A stretch of 64,000 nucleotides of DNA from Lachnospiraceae bacterium UBA4338 (GCA_002393735.1 DGTK01000015.1:97367-161366), one strand, 5' to 3'; shown: positions 35,563-44,734, numbered from the stretch's first letter. Notes: generated from the letters alone by a model not told the origin. Numbers and translations are program-made.

Positions 35563-35590
35563 GTGGGAGCTTATTTAAGCATCTGACCAC
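35563..35590 (+). promoter_or_regulatory. L1-type binding motif before rplA
   Basis: GTGG (35563-35566) pairs with CCAC (35587-35590), with GA opposite ATCTGA; GCTT (35569-35572) pairs with AAGC (35577-35580). Same architecture as the rplK leader site, 15 bases before the rplA start and abutting its ribosome site (AAGGAGG). Confidence 0.62.
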
Positions 35591-35605
35591 AAGGAGGTAA
35601 AGTTA

Positions 35606-36295
35606 ATGAAACATGGTAAGAAATATATGGAGGCTGCAAAGCAGGTAGATAATGCTAATCTTTACGATCCTGAAGAAGCAGTTGCATTAGTAAAGAAATG
35701 TGCTACAGCTAAGTTCGATGAGACAATCGAAGTTCATATCAGAACAGGTTGTGACGGACGTCATGCTGAAGAACAGATCCGTGGAGCTGTTGTTCTTCCT
35801 AACGGAACTGGTAAGACAGTCAGAGTATTAGTATTCGCTAAAGGCGATAAGGCTAACGAAGCAGAAGCTGCTGGTGCAGATTATGTTGGAGGAGAAGAAC
35901 TCCTTCCTAAGATCCAGAATGATGGATGGCTTGATTTTGATGTAGTTGTAGCTACACCTGATATGATGGGTGTTGTAGGTCGTCTTGGTAAGGTACTCGG
36001 ACCTAAAGGTCTTATGCCAAACCCTAAGGCTGGTACAGTTACTATGGATGTAACAAAAGCTGTTAATGATATCAAGGCTGGTAAGATTGAATACAGACTT
36101 GATAAGGCAAACATTGTTCACTGCCCAATCGGAAAGGCTTCTTTCTCAGAAGAGCAGCTTGGACAGAACTTCAAGGCTTTAATGGATGCTATTGTTAAGG
36201 CTAAACCAAGCACACTTAAGGGAACATACTTAAAGAGCGTTACTCTTACAAGCACAATGGGACCTGGTGTCAGAGTTAATACATTAAAGTTCTAA
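35606..36295 (+). CDS. rplA: 50S ribosomal protein L1
   Basis: A 229-residue protein of the L1 stalk, which moves the E-site tRNA, and the usual translational repressor of its own operon. The signature is GLMPNPKAGTVT, preceded by VVATPDMMGVVGRLGKVLGP. Full length. A strong AAGGAGG precedes the ATG. In most bacteria rplJ-rplL follow; here a terminator follows instead. Confidence 0.98.
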   Translation: MKHGKKYMEAAKQVDNANLYDPEEAVALVKKCATAKFDETIEVHIRTGCDGRHAEEQIRGAVVLPNGTGKTVRVLVFAKGDKANEAEAAGADYVGGEELLPKIQNDGWLDFDVVVATPDMMGVVGRLGKVLGPKGLMPNPKAGTVTMDVTKAVNDIKAGKIEYRLDKANIVHCPIGKASFSEEQLGQNFKALMDAIVKAKPSTLKGTYLKSVTLTSTMGPGVRVNTLKF

Positions 36296-36316
36296 TTTAA
36301 AGTTTATTTGATAATT

Positions 36317-36351
36317 AAGCACTCGATGAAAGTCGGGTGCTTTTCTTTTTG
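36317..36351 (+). terminator. Intrinsic terminator after rplA
   Basis: Stem AAGCACTCGA (36317-36326) with TCGGGTGCTT (36333-36342), one G-T pair, then TTCTTTTT. It closes the rpmG-secE-nusG-rplK-rplA transcript. Confidence 0.85.
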
Positions 36352-36447
36352 GGAAAACTGGCCTTAACTACAAAATATTGTGTTTTCGTCTTTAGTTTTC
36401 GCACAATTGGTAGTATAATGTATTATGTGTGTGATTAAGGAGAAAGT

Positions 36448-37749
36448 ATGGCTTCAAAGAAACGTAAGAAAAAAAGTACAGAGATTCTTGATACGGCATT
36501 TTTGTTTGTGAAAGTACTGGCTTTTGTGCTTTTGTTTGGCATGGTGGTGCTTTTTGCCATATCATGGTATAAGAATAAATATAAACCCGGTCATCAGGAA
36601 GAAACAGTTGTAAGTGTTCAGGAAAATGTGGAGGAAACCACAGAGAGCGAAGAATCAAATGTTGTGGATCTGACCGCTTCAGAGGCAGAGGAAGAAGTAG
36701 AAGGAGGTCCGACAGAGGAGGAACTCAAAGAACAGGCCAGACAGGAAAGGATAGCATCGCTTCCTGGAACAGTGGTGGAAGTTGAGGATGATGGAAAGGC
36801 ATTATCCTTCAGTTATGTTGGGGATATGCTTCTTGATGACAGCTATGCGACCATGAACAGATACAGGGCTGTTGGTGGAGACGTGGAGCAGATTTTTACC
36901 AATGGAAGTCTGGATATAATGCGAGGGGCGGATATTCTGGTAATCAATAATGAATTTCCTTTTACTGACAGAGGGACTCCGCTTAGTGGAAAACTTTATA
37001 CATTCAGGGCAAAACCTGAAAATGTTAAGATTCTTACTGACATAGGGGCTGATGTGGCAGCGCTTGCCAATAATCATATTACGGATTTCGGTTTGACATC
37101 TCTGGAAGATACTCTGGATACTTTGGACGGCGCCGGAATATATCATATGGGCGCCGGCAGAAATATTGATGAGGCAACAACAACAATCTATGTTGTGAAA
37201 GGTGATCTTGTTGTGGCGCTTCTTAATGCTACGCAGCTTGAGAGGCTTCCTGTTCCAGATACGGCAGGTGCTACAGAGAACAGTGCTGGTACATTCAGAT
37301 GCTATGATTCGGCAAGGCTTGAAGAAGAGATTAAGAAAGCCAAGGAATATGCGGATTATGCTGTGGTTTATGTGCACTGGGGCGCTGAGAGAGAAGTTAA
37401 TCTTCATGCATATGAAACTAGCCAGGATGACTTATATGTTGATGCAGGTGCTGACCTGATAGTAGGTGCGCATCCTCATATCCTGCAGCAGGTTGGATAT
37501 GTTAAAGGAGTGCCTGTGGTATACAGCCTGGGTAATTACTGGTTTTCGTCAGCATCTACCGACACGGGGATTTTGTCCTTCGATGTTAGTGATGAGGGAG
37601 TGGAGAATCTTAAGTTTAATCCATGTGTGTCTGAGCACTGCGTGGTAAGGCTTAGTGATGGAAGTGAGAAGAAGAGAATAATTGATTATCTTAATTCCTT
37701 ATCGGATACGGCAGTTATAGATGATGAAGGATATATCAGTTCAAAATAA
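36448..37749 (+). CDS. CapA/PgsA-family metallophosphatase-like protein
   Basis: A 433-residue membrane-anchored protein with a lysine-rich start, one span (about 18-40), an acidic linker (about 50-110) and a CapA domain. The calcineurin-like metal motifs are seen as YVGDMLLDD, NNEFPFTDRG, ALANNHITDFG, VYVHWGAER and VGAHPHILQ. Family members take part in poly-gamma-glutamate or exopolysaccharide production, but most have no tested function. AAGGAG precedes the ATG; a TATAAT at 36414-36419 suggests a local promoter. It ends 10 bases before rfbC. Confidence 0.88.
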   Translation: MASKKRKKKSTEILDTAFLFVKVLAFVLLFGMVVLFAISWYKNKYKPGHQEETVVSVQENVEETTESEESNVVDLTASEAEEEVEGGPTEEELKEQARQERIASLPGTVVEVEDDGKALSFSYVGDMLLDDSYATMNRYRAVGGDVEQIFTNGSLDIMRGADILVINNEFPFTDRGTPLSGKLYTFRAKPENVKILTDIGADVAALANNHITDFGLTSLEDTLDTLDGAGIYHMGAGRNIDEATTTIYVVKGDLVVALLNATQLERLPVPDTAGATENSAGTFRCYDSARLEEEIKKAKEYADYAVVYVHWGAEREVNLHAYETSQDDLYVDAGADLIVGAHPHILQQVGYVKGVPVVYSLGNYWFSSASTDTGILSFDVSDEGVENLKFNPCVSEHCVVRLSDGSEKKRIIDYLNSLSDTAVIDDEGYISSK

Positions 37750-37759
37750 GGAGATGGAA

Positions 37760-38338
37760 ATGGACAAGATTGAGGTTATGGAAAATTGCAATAATATAGC
37801 AGGTCTTAAGGTTATTACGCCTTCGGTTTATGGTGATAACAGAGGCTATTTCATGGAGACCTATAATTATAATGATTTTGCGGCAGCTGGCATTGACTGC
37901 AACTTCGTGCAGGATAACCAGAGCGCGTCAAAGAAAGGGGTCTTAAGAGGGCTTCACTTCCAGATTGACTACCCGCAGGATAAACTTGTGAGAGTAATTA
38001 AGGGCGAGGTTTTCGATGTGGCGGTTGATCTTCGAAAGGGTTCTGAGACTTTTGGACAGTGGTTTGGCGTGGTTTTGTCGGAAGAGAATAAAAAACAGTT
38101 CTTTATTCCGAAGAATTTTGCCCACGGTTTCCTGGTTTTGTCTGATTATGCTGAGTTCTGCTACAAGGTTACGGATTTTTACCATCCTAATGATGAGGGC
38201 GGAATGATATGGAATGATCCGGAAATTGGTATTAAATGGCCAATGCCGGAGGGAATGACTGAGAAGGACCTGATTTTCTCTGAGAAGGATACCAAATGGG
38301 GCGGTATTAAAGAGTATGTGGAGAAGTATGGGAAATAA
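37760..38338 (+). CDS. rfbC: dTDP-4-dehydrorhamnose 3,5-epimerase
   Basis: A 192-residue RmlC-type cupin that epimerises dTDP-4-keto-6-deoxyglucose in dTDP-L-rhamnose synthesis. Signature segments are DNRGYFMETYN, VQDNQSASKKGVLRGLHFQ with the catalytic histidine, VAVDLRKGSETFGQW and FIPKNFAHGFLVLSD. The ATG at 37760 has AAGGAG 6 bases upstream; the frame is open earlier but an upstream start would overlap this site. The rest of the rhamnose set (rfbA, B, D) is not in the window, so it is an isolated copy linked with the CapA-type gene. Confidence 0.94.
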   Translation: MDKIEVMENCNNIAGLKVITPSVYGDNRGYFMETYNYNDFAAAGIDCNFVQDNQSASKKGVLRGLHFQIDYPQDKLVRVIKGEVFDVAVDLRKGSETFGQWFGVVLSEENKKQFFIPKNFAHGFLVLSDYAEFCYKVTDFYHPNDEGGMIWNDPEIGIKWPMPEGMTEKDLIFSEKDTKWGGIKEYVEKYGK

Positions 38339-38361
38339 TCGGAATTTTGGTTAAAATGTAT

Positions 38362-38389
38362 GAGGCGGCCCGGTGGTTGCCTCTTTTTA
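38362..38389 (+). terminator. Intrinsic terminator after rfbC
   Basis: GAGGCGGCC (38362-38370) with GGTTGCCTC (38375-38383), CGGT loop and TTTTT. Confidence 0.8.
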
Positions 38390-38420
38390 TGGTGATTTTT
38401 AACAATTTGCAATTTAGGTG

Positions 38421-38448
38421 TTAAGTATTTCTAATTTTAAGTCGATAA
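38421..38448 (+). promoter_or_regulatory. Sigma-28-type promoter for flgM
   Basis: TTAAG at 38421-38425 and GTCGATAA at 38441-38448. It shares TTAAGTATT and CGATA with the flagellin promoters at 48665 and 49716. The spacer (15-16) fits flagellar sigma-28. A 120-base leader follows. Confidence 0.65.
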
Positions 38449-38570
38449 CTAAAGCAGATAAGTTGATACACTTATTTCACGGTAATCATGAAGTTGTGAT
38501 GGAACGAAGTCTCGGCGGCATGATGAAATGGTAAATGATATCACTTATAAACTATAAGGAGGTGAAAATA

Positions 38571-38849
38571 ATGCGTATTGATTCTATCGCACAGGCTCAG
38601 CAGATGTTTAATTTAAACAAGACAACTGCGACCACAAGAACAATGCCATCTAATTTTTCAGACAAACTCCAGATTTCAATGGTAGGTAAGGATATCCAGA
38701 CTGCCAAGAATGCACTTGCTAATGCTCCAGAAATCAGAGAAGACTTAGTTGCTTCAATTAAGGAGAGATATTTAAGCGGTACATATGATGTATCTGGAAG
38801 AGAGTTCGCTGATAAAATAGTGGACAGATATTTTGACACACTTGCTTAA
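38571..38849 (+). CDS. flgM: Anti-sigma-28 factor FlgM
   Basis: A 92-residue inhibitor of the flagellar sigma factor, exported through the hook-basal body once the hook is complete. The C-terminal sigma-binding helices are visible (IREDLVASIKERYLSGTYDV, then REFADKIVDRYFD), preceded by a flexible polar N-terminus. AAGGAGG sits 8 bases before the ATG at 38571; an open frame to 38535 is not used. It heads the late flagellar locus and has its own sigma-28-like promoter, giving the usual feedback. Confidence 0.93.
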   Translation: MRIDSIAQAQQMFNLNKTTATTRTMPSNFSDKLQISMVGKDIQTAKNALANAPEIREDLVASIKERYLSGTYDVSGREFADKIVDRYFDTLA

Positions 38850-38941
38850 TACAATATGAGTGATGTGATGTCCATATATGACAGGCGAATAAAGTGTGGA
38901 TGAGATGGCTTTGCATCAACAAGATCATCTTGTATTAAGCG

Positions 38942-38970
38942 AAGTGTTTGCCAAGATGGCAGGCACTTTT
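38942..38970 (+). terminator. Hairpin between flgM and flgN
   Basis: AAGTGTTTGCC (38942-38952) pairs fully, with two G-T pairs, to GGCAGGCACTT (38958-38968), followed by TT. It could partly terminate the flgM message or protect its 3' end. Confidence 0.6.
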
Positions 38971-39029
38971 CTTAAGTTTATGGGGAATTAAAAGATTAAT
39001 AGTTGTCGGTATGCCAGGAGGGCTGAATA

Positions 39030-39548
39030 TTGGCTAGTTTAATGGAAAATCTTATTTCGGTACTTGATAAAGAGTATGATGTTTATTTACAGCTTCTTGA
39101 ACTTTCCAAGAAAAAGACTGCAATTATTGTAGATGGAAGTTTGGAAGCACTTACAGATATTACTGAGCAGGAACAGAATAAGAGTAGTGAAATAGCTAAT
39201 TTAGAGAAAGCAAGAGAAGAGGTTATGAAGGATATCTGTATCGTTCTGAATATTCAGGGCGATGGCCTTCGTTTGACTGAACTTAAAGACATGCTTTCGT
39301 CAAGACCTGAAGAACAGGCAGCTTTGGCCGGCTCAATAGATAAATTAAAAACTATGGCGGTGCAGATGAAGAGAGTTAATGAGCAAAATCAAATGCTCCT
39401 TGAGAATGCACTTGATATGGTTAACTTTGATCTCAGCCTTATTCAGGCAATGAGACAGGCTCCTGAAACAGCTAATTATAATAAGGGAGCTTACAGTTCG
39501 GGAAGTATAATGGGTAGCGCCAATGGAATGTTTGATGCCAAGCAGTAA
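39030..39548 (+). CDS. flgN: Flagellar export chaperone FlgN
   Basis: A 172-residue mostly helical protein that keeps the hook-filament junction proteins FlgK and FlgL export-competent. Helices such as ENLISVLDKEYDVYLQLLEL and KKKTAIIVDGSLEALTDITEQEQ match FlgN. TTG is the start, with AGGAGGG 7 bases upstream. Its place directly before two flgK genes and flgL supports the role. Confidence 0.88.
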   Translation: MASLMENLISVLDKEYDVYLQLLELSKKKTAIIVDGSLEALTDITEQEQNKSSEIANLEKAREEVMKDICIVLNIQGDGLRLTELKDMLSSRPEEQAALAGSIDKLKTMAVQMKRVNEQNQMLLENALDMVNFDLSLIQAMRQAPETANYNKGAYSSGSIMGSANGMFDAKQ

Positions 39549-39578
39549 TTAGGGGTCAATATCGGGGAGGACAAGCCT

Positions 39579-41240
39579 ATGCCACTTATGGGAAGCATAT
39601 ATGTAGGAACAACTGGATTACAGACAAGCCAGAATGCTCTTAATACAACAGGTCATAATATAACTAACGCAGATACCGCAGGCTATGTGCGTCAGCAGAC
39701 TATGCTGGGAGATAAGGATTATAATACTATTGCCATTACAGCAGGTGTTGTATCAAATAAGCAACTCGGTCTTGGTGTTACATATCAGCAGATAAGACAG
39801 GTTAGAGATGTATTTCTTGACCAGACTTACAGGGAAGAAAGTGGAAGGCTGGCATTTTACGAACTCCAGTATGATACAACTTCTGAAATAGAAGACCTTC
39901 TTGGTGAATTGGATGGCGCTTCTTTCGAAAATTCTATAAATGATTTATGGGTTTCAGTTCAGGAACTTGGTAAAGATCCTAGCAGCAGCGTAGTTCAGAG
40001 TATGTTTATGCAAAAAGCATATGCATTTATGACTGATGCACAGGCTGTATATAAGGGACTTTCCAATTATCAGGATAATCTTAATCAGTCAATCAAACTT
40101 ACAATTGATGATATTAATGAAATGGGTGGCAGAATTAAGGAACTTAATGACGCCATTCGTAAGATAGAGTCTGCAGGCGTTGAAAAAGCTAACGACCTTA
40201 AGGACGAGAGAAATCAGCTTCTTGATAAGTTAAGCAGCCTGGCAAATATTCAGTATTATGATGATGCAATGGGTAACGTGCTTGTAAAACTTGAAGGTCA
40301 CTCTTTCGTAGAAGCAGACAGAGTTAATGATGTTGCTTATCAGATTGATGAGACTACATCTTTTTATGATGTTTTCTGGAAAGATGATGCCAAATTCGTT
40401 TTGGATAATCATGGTGAAAGAGTATATAACACAGAGGGCGCTCTGGTATTTAATCTTGAACAGGAAATATCTTCTGCAATAGATACTGACCTTGGAAAAC
40501 TTAAATCCATGGTTATTGCAAGAGGTGATCACAGAGCAACATATGCTGATCTCGAAGACCATTATGATGCAGATGGTAATCTGATTTCCTCAGCTGAAGA
40601 TAATTATCATGCGGTTTCCAATTCGGTACTTATGAGTGCGCAGGCAGAATTTGACAGACTGATTCATGCTACTGTAACAGCCATAAACGGTGCTTTAGAA
40701 CAGGCTTACCAGAAGGCTGGAAGCAGTGATTATATGTCAGATGGCAATGGTCACGCTCTTCAGATTTTCCATAGAAAAGTTTCTGATGTGGATGTTAAGG
40801 AAGATCTTGAAAAAACAGAAACATTATTCTCGATAGATAACCTTCAGATTAATTCTGAACTGATGCAGACTCCATCAAAACTTGGTTTTATCAGACCGGA
40901 TGGTTCAGTGGATTATGATACAGCTACACTTCTTAAGGATGCTTTTGAGAATGCAGATTATCCGCTTAATCCAACGGCTAATACAAAACTTACAATAAAT
41001 TCTTTCTATTCAGCTTTCGTTGCACAGATTGCGAATGAAGGTGCAGTATTTAAGAGTTTTAGAGATAATGAACAACTGACTTTAGATTCTACTGAGAATG
41101 CAAGGCAGCAGATTATCGGTGTATCTACTGATGAAGAATTATCAAATATGATCAGATATCAGAATGCTTACAATGCTTCTTCACGTTATATTAACGTTGT
41201 CAGCGAAATGTTGGAGCATCTGCTTAATTCTTTGGGATAA
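39579..41240 (+). CDS. flgK: Flagellar hook-associated protein FlgK (copy 1)
   Basis: A 553-residue hook-filament junction protein. The N-terminal rod/hook motif (GSIYVGTTGLQTSQNALNTT, ITNADTAGYVRQQ) and the C-terminal segment (IRYQNAYNASSRYINVVSEMLEHLLNSLG, with EELSNM before it) form the D0/D1 core; the middle is variable. GGGGAGG precedes the ATG. A second flgK follows immediately. Confidence 0.93.
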   Translation: MPLMGSIYVGTTGLQTSQNALNTTGHNITNADTAGYVRQQTMLGDKDYNTIAITAGVVSNKQLGLGVTYQQIRQVRDVFLDQTYREESGRLAFYELQYDTTSEIEDLLGELDGASFENSINDLWVSVQELGKDPSSSVVQSMFMQKAYAFMTDAQAVYKGLSNYQDNLNQSIKLTIDDINEMGGRIKELNDAIRKIESAGVEKANDLKDERNQLLDKLSSLANIQYYDDAMGNVLVKLEGHSFVEADRVNDVAYQIDETTSFYDVFWKDDAKFVLDNHGERVYNTEGALVFNLEQEISSAIDTDLGKLKSMVIARGDHRATYADLEDHYDADGNLISSAEDNYHAVSNSVLMSAQAEFDRLIHATVTAINGALEQAYQKAGSSDYMSDGNGHALQIFHRKVSDVDVKEDLEKTETLFSIDNLQINSELMQTPSKLGFIRPDGSVDYDTATLLKDAFENADYPLNPTANTKLTINSFYSAFVAQIANEGAVFKSFRDNEQLTLDSTENARQQIIGVSTDEELSNMIRYQNAYNASSRYINVVSEMLEHLLNSLG

Positions 41241-41251
41241 CCTGCCGATAT
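41224..41251 (+). promoter_or_regulatory. Possible internal sigma-28 promoter before flgK copy 2
   Basis: TTAAT (41224-41228) and the excellent -10 GCCGATAT (41244-41251) with a 15-16-base spacer, overlapping the end of flgK copy 1 and 43 bases before copy 2. Confidence 0.45.
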
Positions 41252-41293
41252 ATGTATTGTAGGTAGTTTAAGATTTAATGTGAGGATTTATAT

Positions 41294-43147
41294 ATGGGTT
41301 CACAATTCTACGGATTAAATATTGCATATACAGGTTTACTTGCATCTAATGCATCTCTTAATACAACAGCTAATAACATTTCAAATGTAGAAACAGAAGG
41401 ATACAGCCGTCAGCAGGTAACACAGACTGCAGCTGATTCTTTAAGAACATATGCAACTTACGGTTGTATGGGTTCCGGTGTTGACGTTAAGGGCGTTAAC
41501 AGAGTAAGAGATGAATTCTATGATACAAAGTACTGGAATAATCAGAAGAATGTTGGTGAGTTTGACAAGAAAGCTTACTACATGGAACAACTTCAGGATT
41601 ATTTACTTGATAACAGCAGCATTAAGGGATTCACAACTATTTTTGATGAACTTACCAATGCTTTGGAAGAACTTGATAAGAGTGCAGGTGATGAGACAAA
41701 GAGAAGTCAGTTCGCCGGATATGCCCAGAACCTGGCTACATATTTTAATGAAATGTCATCCAATCTTTCCAAGATTCAGGAAGATATAAATTCAGAGATT
41801 AAGATTAAGGTAGATGAGATTAATTCATATGCTGAAGAGATAGCATCACTTAATAAGCAGATTAATGTTATTGAACTTACAGGTGCTCAGGCTAATGAAC
41901 TTAGAGATCAGAGAACCTTATTAGTTGATAAACTTTCACAGGTTGTAGATGTACAGGTAACAGAAACAGCAATTATTGATACAAATAATCCTGACAGAGT
42001 TACCGGCGCATCAAGATACAGAGTAACAATTGCAGGTGGACAGACACTAGTTGATATTAATGAATATAATACACTTAAGTGTGTTGCATTAAACGGTGAT
42101 GAGAAGGCATATCAGTCGGATTTGGTTGGGCTTTATACAATTAAGTGGTCAAACGATGCGGATTTTGGTATGTATAACGCATCCATGGGTGGTGAACTTG
42201 CAGGACTCATCCAGATGAGAGATGGAAATAACGGCGAATTTTTCAATGGTACAGTTACAAAGGTTGCCAAGGATACAGCCGGAAATACAAAGGTTTCCAT
42301 AGCAGTTTCAGATGATTACCTTCTTGATTTGAAGCAGAGTACATTACCTAATTCAGGTATAATTAGTGTTTCAAATACATTATATAAGTATTCAGACTGG
42401 TCATTTAATTTAGATACCAAGGAATATACATTTAATCTGCTTGCAGCAGAGAATGAAAGCGAACTTCCAAATGGTAACAGAGTTGGTAAGCAGGCTACAA
42501 CAAATCAGGCAGTTAATTATCAGGGCGTTCCATATTATCAGGCACTCCTTAATGAGTGGGTAAGAAGTTATGCAAAGGGCGTTAATGATGTTCTTACATC
42601 TGATGGTACTTCCGATAATTATGGAAATAAAGGAAGCAATCTCTTTACAGGTATGAGAGGCGATGCGACTGAACTTGGATTCAGAAGAGAGGATAACATT
42701 GACAGAGTTATTACATCTTCAGATGACTGCTACAGAATGCTTACAGCTTCTAACTTCAAGGTTAGCTCAATGATTATGGAAGATCCTAATAAACTTGCTA
42801 CACGTACTGATTCGGCAGCAGGACATGATAAGGCAAATATAGTTAAGAAACTTATTGATCTTAAAGATGACAGAAGTCTTAATTTCAGAGGAACTTCAGC
42901 CGGGGCTTTCCTTGAAAAGGTTTTATCTGATGTAGCTCTTAATACTGAAAGAGCAAAGACTTTCAGAGATAACAGTGAAACTTTATCAGGAGTAATTGAT
43001 AATCAGAGAACGTCTATATCAGGTGTTGATCAGGATGAAGAAGCAGTTAACCTGGTTAAGTTCCAGAATGCATATAACCTGGCATCAAAAGTTATTCAGG
43101 TTTTAACAGAAGTTTATGACAGACTGATTCTTGAAACTGGCGTATAA
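41294..43147 (+). CDS. flgK: Flagellar hook-associated protein FlgK (copy 2)
   Basis: A 617-residue FlgK homologue with the N-terminal GLNIAYTGLLASNASLNTTA, NISNVETEGYSRQQ and the C-terminal VNLVKFQNAYNLASKVIQVLTEVYDRLI. It differs extensively from copy 1 and carries a larger middle domain (residues about 200-480). HAP1 rings are normally made of one protein; having two may give a mixed junction or a second HAP. GTGAGG precedes the ATG. Confidence 0.92.
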   Translation: MGSQFYGLNIAYTGLLASNASLNTTANNISNVETEGYSRQQVTQTAADSLRTYATYGCMGSGVDVKGVNRVRDEFYDTKYWNNQKNVGEFDKKAYYMEQLQDYLLDNSSIKGFTTIFDELTNALEELDKSAGDETKRSQFAGYAQNLATYFNEMSSNLSKIQEDINSEIKIKVDEINSYAEEIASLNKQINVIELTGAQANELRDQRTLLVDKLSQVVDVQVTETAIIDTNNPDRVTGASRYRVTIAGGQTLVDINEYNTLKCVALNGDEKAYQSDLVGLYTIKWSNDADFGMYNASMGGELAGLIQMRDGNNGEFFNGTVTKVAKDTAGNTKVSIAVSDDYLLDLKQSTLPNSGIISVSNTLYKYSDWSFNLDTKEYTFNLLAAENESELPNGNRVGKQATTNQAVNYQGVPYYQALLNEWVRSYAKGVNDVLTSDGTSDNYGNKGSNLFTGMRGDATELGFRREDNIDRVITSSDDCYRMLTASNFKVSSMIMEDPNKLATRTDSAAGHDKANIVKKLIDLKDDRSLNFRGTSAGAFLEKVLSDVALNTERAKTFRDNSETLSGVIDNQRTSISGVDQDEEAVNLVKFQNAYNLASKVIQVLTEVYDRLILETGV

Positions 43148-43174
43148 GTGTTGAATAAGTAAGGAGAATCTTAT

Positions 43175-44695
43175 ATGAGAATTACAAATAAAATAATGCA
43201 GAATAATTCAGTATATAACATTAATCAGAATAAGATTCTGCAGGACAAACTTAATTCACAGATTACTACAAGACAGAAAGTACTTAAGCCTTCTGATGAC
43301 CCGGTAACGGCTATTCGTTCACTTCGTCTTAGAAGTAACTTAAATCAGGTTTCACAGTATTACCAGAAGAATATTCCGGATGCTGAGAACTGGCTTGATC
43401 TTACTGAGAGTTCAATTACTACAACAGTTGATATTGTTACAGATATGATTAATGAATTCCAAAGAGGATCAAAGGGTAGTCTTACAACAAAGGACAGACA
43501 GATTATTCTTGATACTTTGAAGGAATGCCGTAATGAAGTATATGCTACCGGTGATAATGATTATGCCGGCAGAACTCTTTTCACAGGATACAGAACTGAT
43601 TATTCATTATCTTTTGATAAGGGTATGGAGAAGACCTATTCAATTACTGAACAGTTAAATAAGTCTAATATGGAAACAATCACATATGTAGATACAGGTA
43701 AGCTTCTTGATTTAAATGAGACAAATTATGATACTCTTGCCGATACTGACCAGACCGATGTTGAAAGATATCAGGTTCACAGAATGAGACTGGCATATGA
43801 AGATGTTGATGCAGGAACAATTCCTACAATTAAGACAGTAGTTGGATATGATGATGATGGAAACGCGGTTTATGGGTCGGCCGTTGGAACTGTAACAGTT
43901 ATGCCTCAGGCTGGTGCTACTGATCCTTATGTGGATATAGCCAATAATCCGGATGCGATTTATTTTGTTCCGGAGACCGGTGATCTTCTTTTAGGAGATA
44001 ATGTTTATAAAAATTTAAGCGGTCTGCCTGCTGACACTGAAATCAGAATAGATTATAATAAGAGCAAGTGGGCAGATGGTGACTTAAGACCTGAACATTA
44101 TTTCTCATGTTCTTCAGATGGAATTGATTATAACAAGGAATATCTGACAAAAGATGGAAAGAATAATAAACAGGTTATTACTTTCGATGTAGGCTTTAAT
44201 CAGAAGCTGGATGTTAATATTACAGCTGATAAAGTATATAAGCATGGTATAGCACGTACTGTAGATGAAATGATTTCATATCTTGAGGAACTTGATTCAT
44301 TAGATGCAGTAGTAAAAAAGTTAGAAGCTATGGTTGATGATGCAAATTATGATCAGGACATGGTTTCTGCCAAACTTGAAGCCGCTAAGAAAGCACAGAC
44401 TTATCTGTCTGACACTATTCAAAAGAAGTTTGAACATGGCATTACTCAGATGCAGGGTTATCTGGATGATACCAATGCAGCACTTACAGATGTAGGTAAT
44501 AAGGGAATGCGCCTTAAGTTAATAGAAAACAGACTCAGTAGTCAGGAAGAGTCCTTTACTACTTTGGCAACAAAGAATGATGAAGCGGATCTTGCTGAGC
44601 TGGCAGTTCATTTAAGCAGTGCAGAATTAACATACAATGCGTCACTTAATGCAACTGCAAAATTATTACAGACGACCCTTTTGAACTATATCTAA
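43175..44695 (+). CDS. flgL: Flagellar hook-associated protein FlgL
   Basis: A 506-residue HAP3. The N-terminus is flagellin-like (MRITNKIMQNNSVYNINQN, KVLKPSDDPVTAIRSLRLRSNLNQ) and the C-terminus ends with AELTYNASLNATAKLLQTTLLNYI in form. FlgL is about 300 residues in many bacteria, so there is an insertion of some 200 residues in the middle (about 200-380), a common feature in this family of Clostridia. AAGGAG precedes the ATG. Confidence 0.93.
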   Translation: MRITNKIMQNNSVYNINQNKILQDKLNSQITTRQKVLKPSDDPVTAIRSLRLRSNLNQVSQYYQKNIPDAENWLDLTESSITTTVDIVTDMINEFQRGSKGSLTTKDRQIILDTLKECRNEVYATGDNDYAGRTLFTGYRTDYSLSFDKGMEKTYSITEQLNKSNMETITYVDTGKLLDLNETNYDTLADTDQTDVERYQVHRMRLAYEDVDAGTIPTIKTVVGYDDDGNAVYGSAVGTVTVMPQAGATDPYVDIANNPDAIYFVPETGDLLLGDNVYKNLSGLPADTEIRIDYNKSKWADGDLRPEHYFSCSSDGIDYNKEYLTKDGKNNKQVITFDVGFNQKLDVNITADKVYKHGIARTVDEMISYLEELDSLDAVVKKLEAMVDDANYDQDMVSAKLEAAKKAQTYLSDTIQKKFEHGITQMQGYLDDTNAALTDVGNKGMRLKLIENRLSSQEESFTTLATKNDEADLAELAVHLSSAELTYNASLNATAKLLQTTLLNYI

Positions 44696-44734
44696 ATCAA
44701 TTTAAGCAGCATGATGCTGAGAAAGGTGGTAATT

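Noticed and set aside
37721..37759. rfbC start overlapping the end of the CapA-type gene
   Set aside because: Ribosome site AAGGAG points to the ATG at 37760, and family similarity starts after it.
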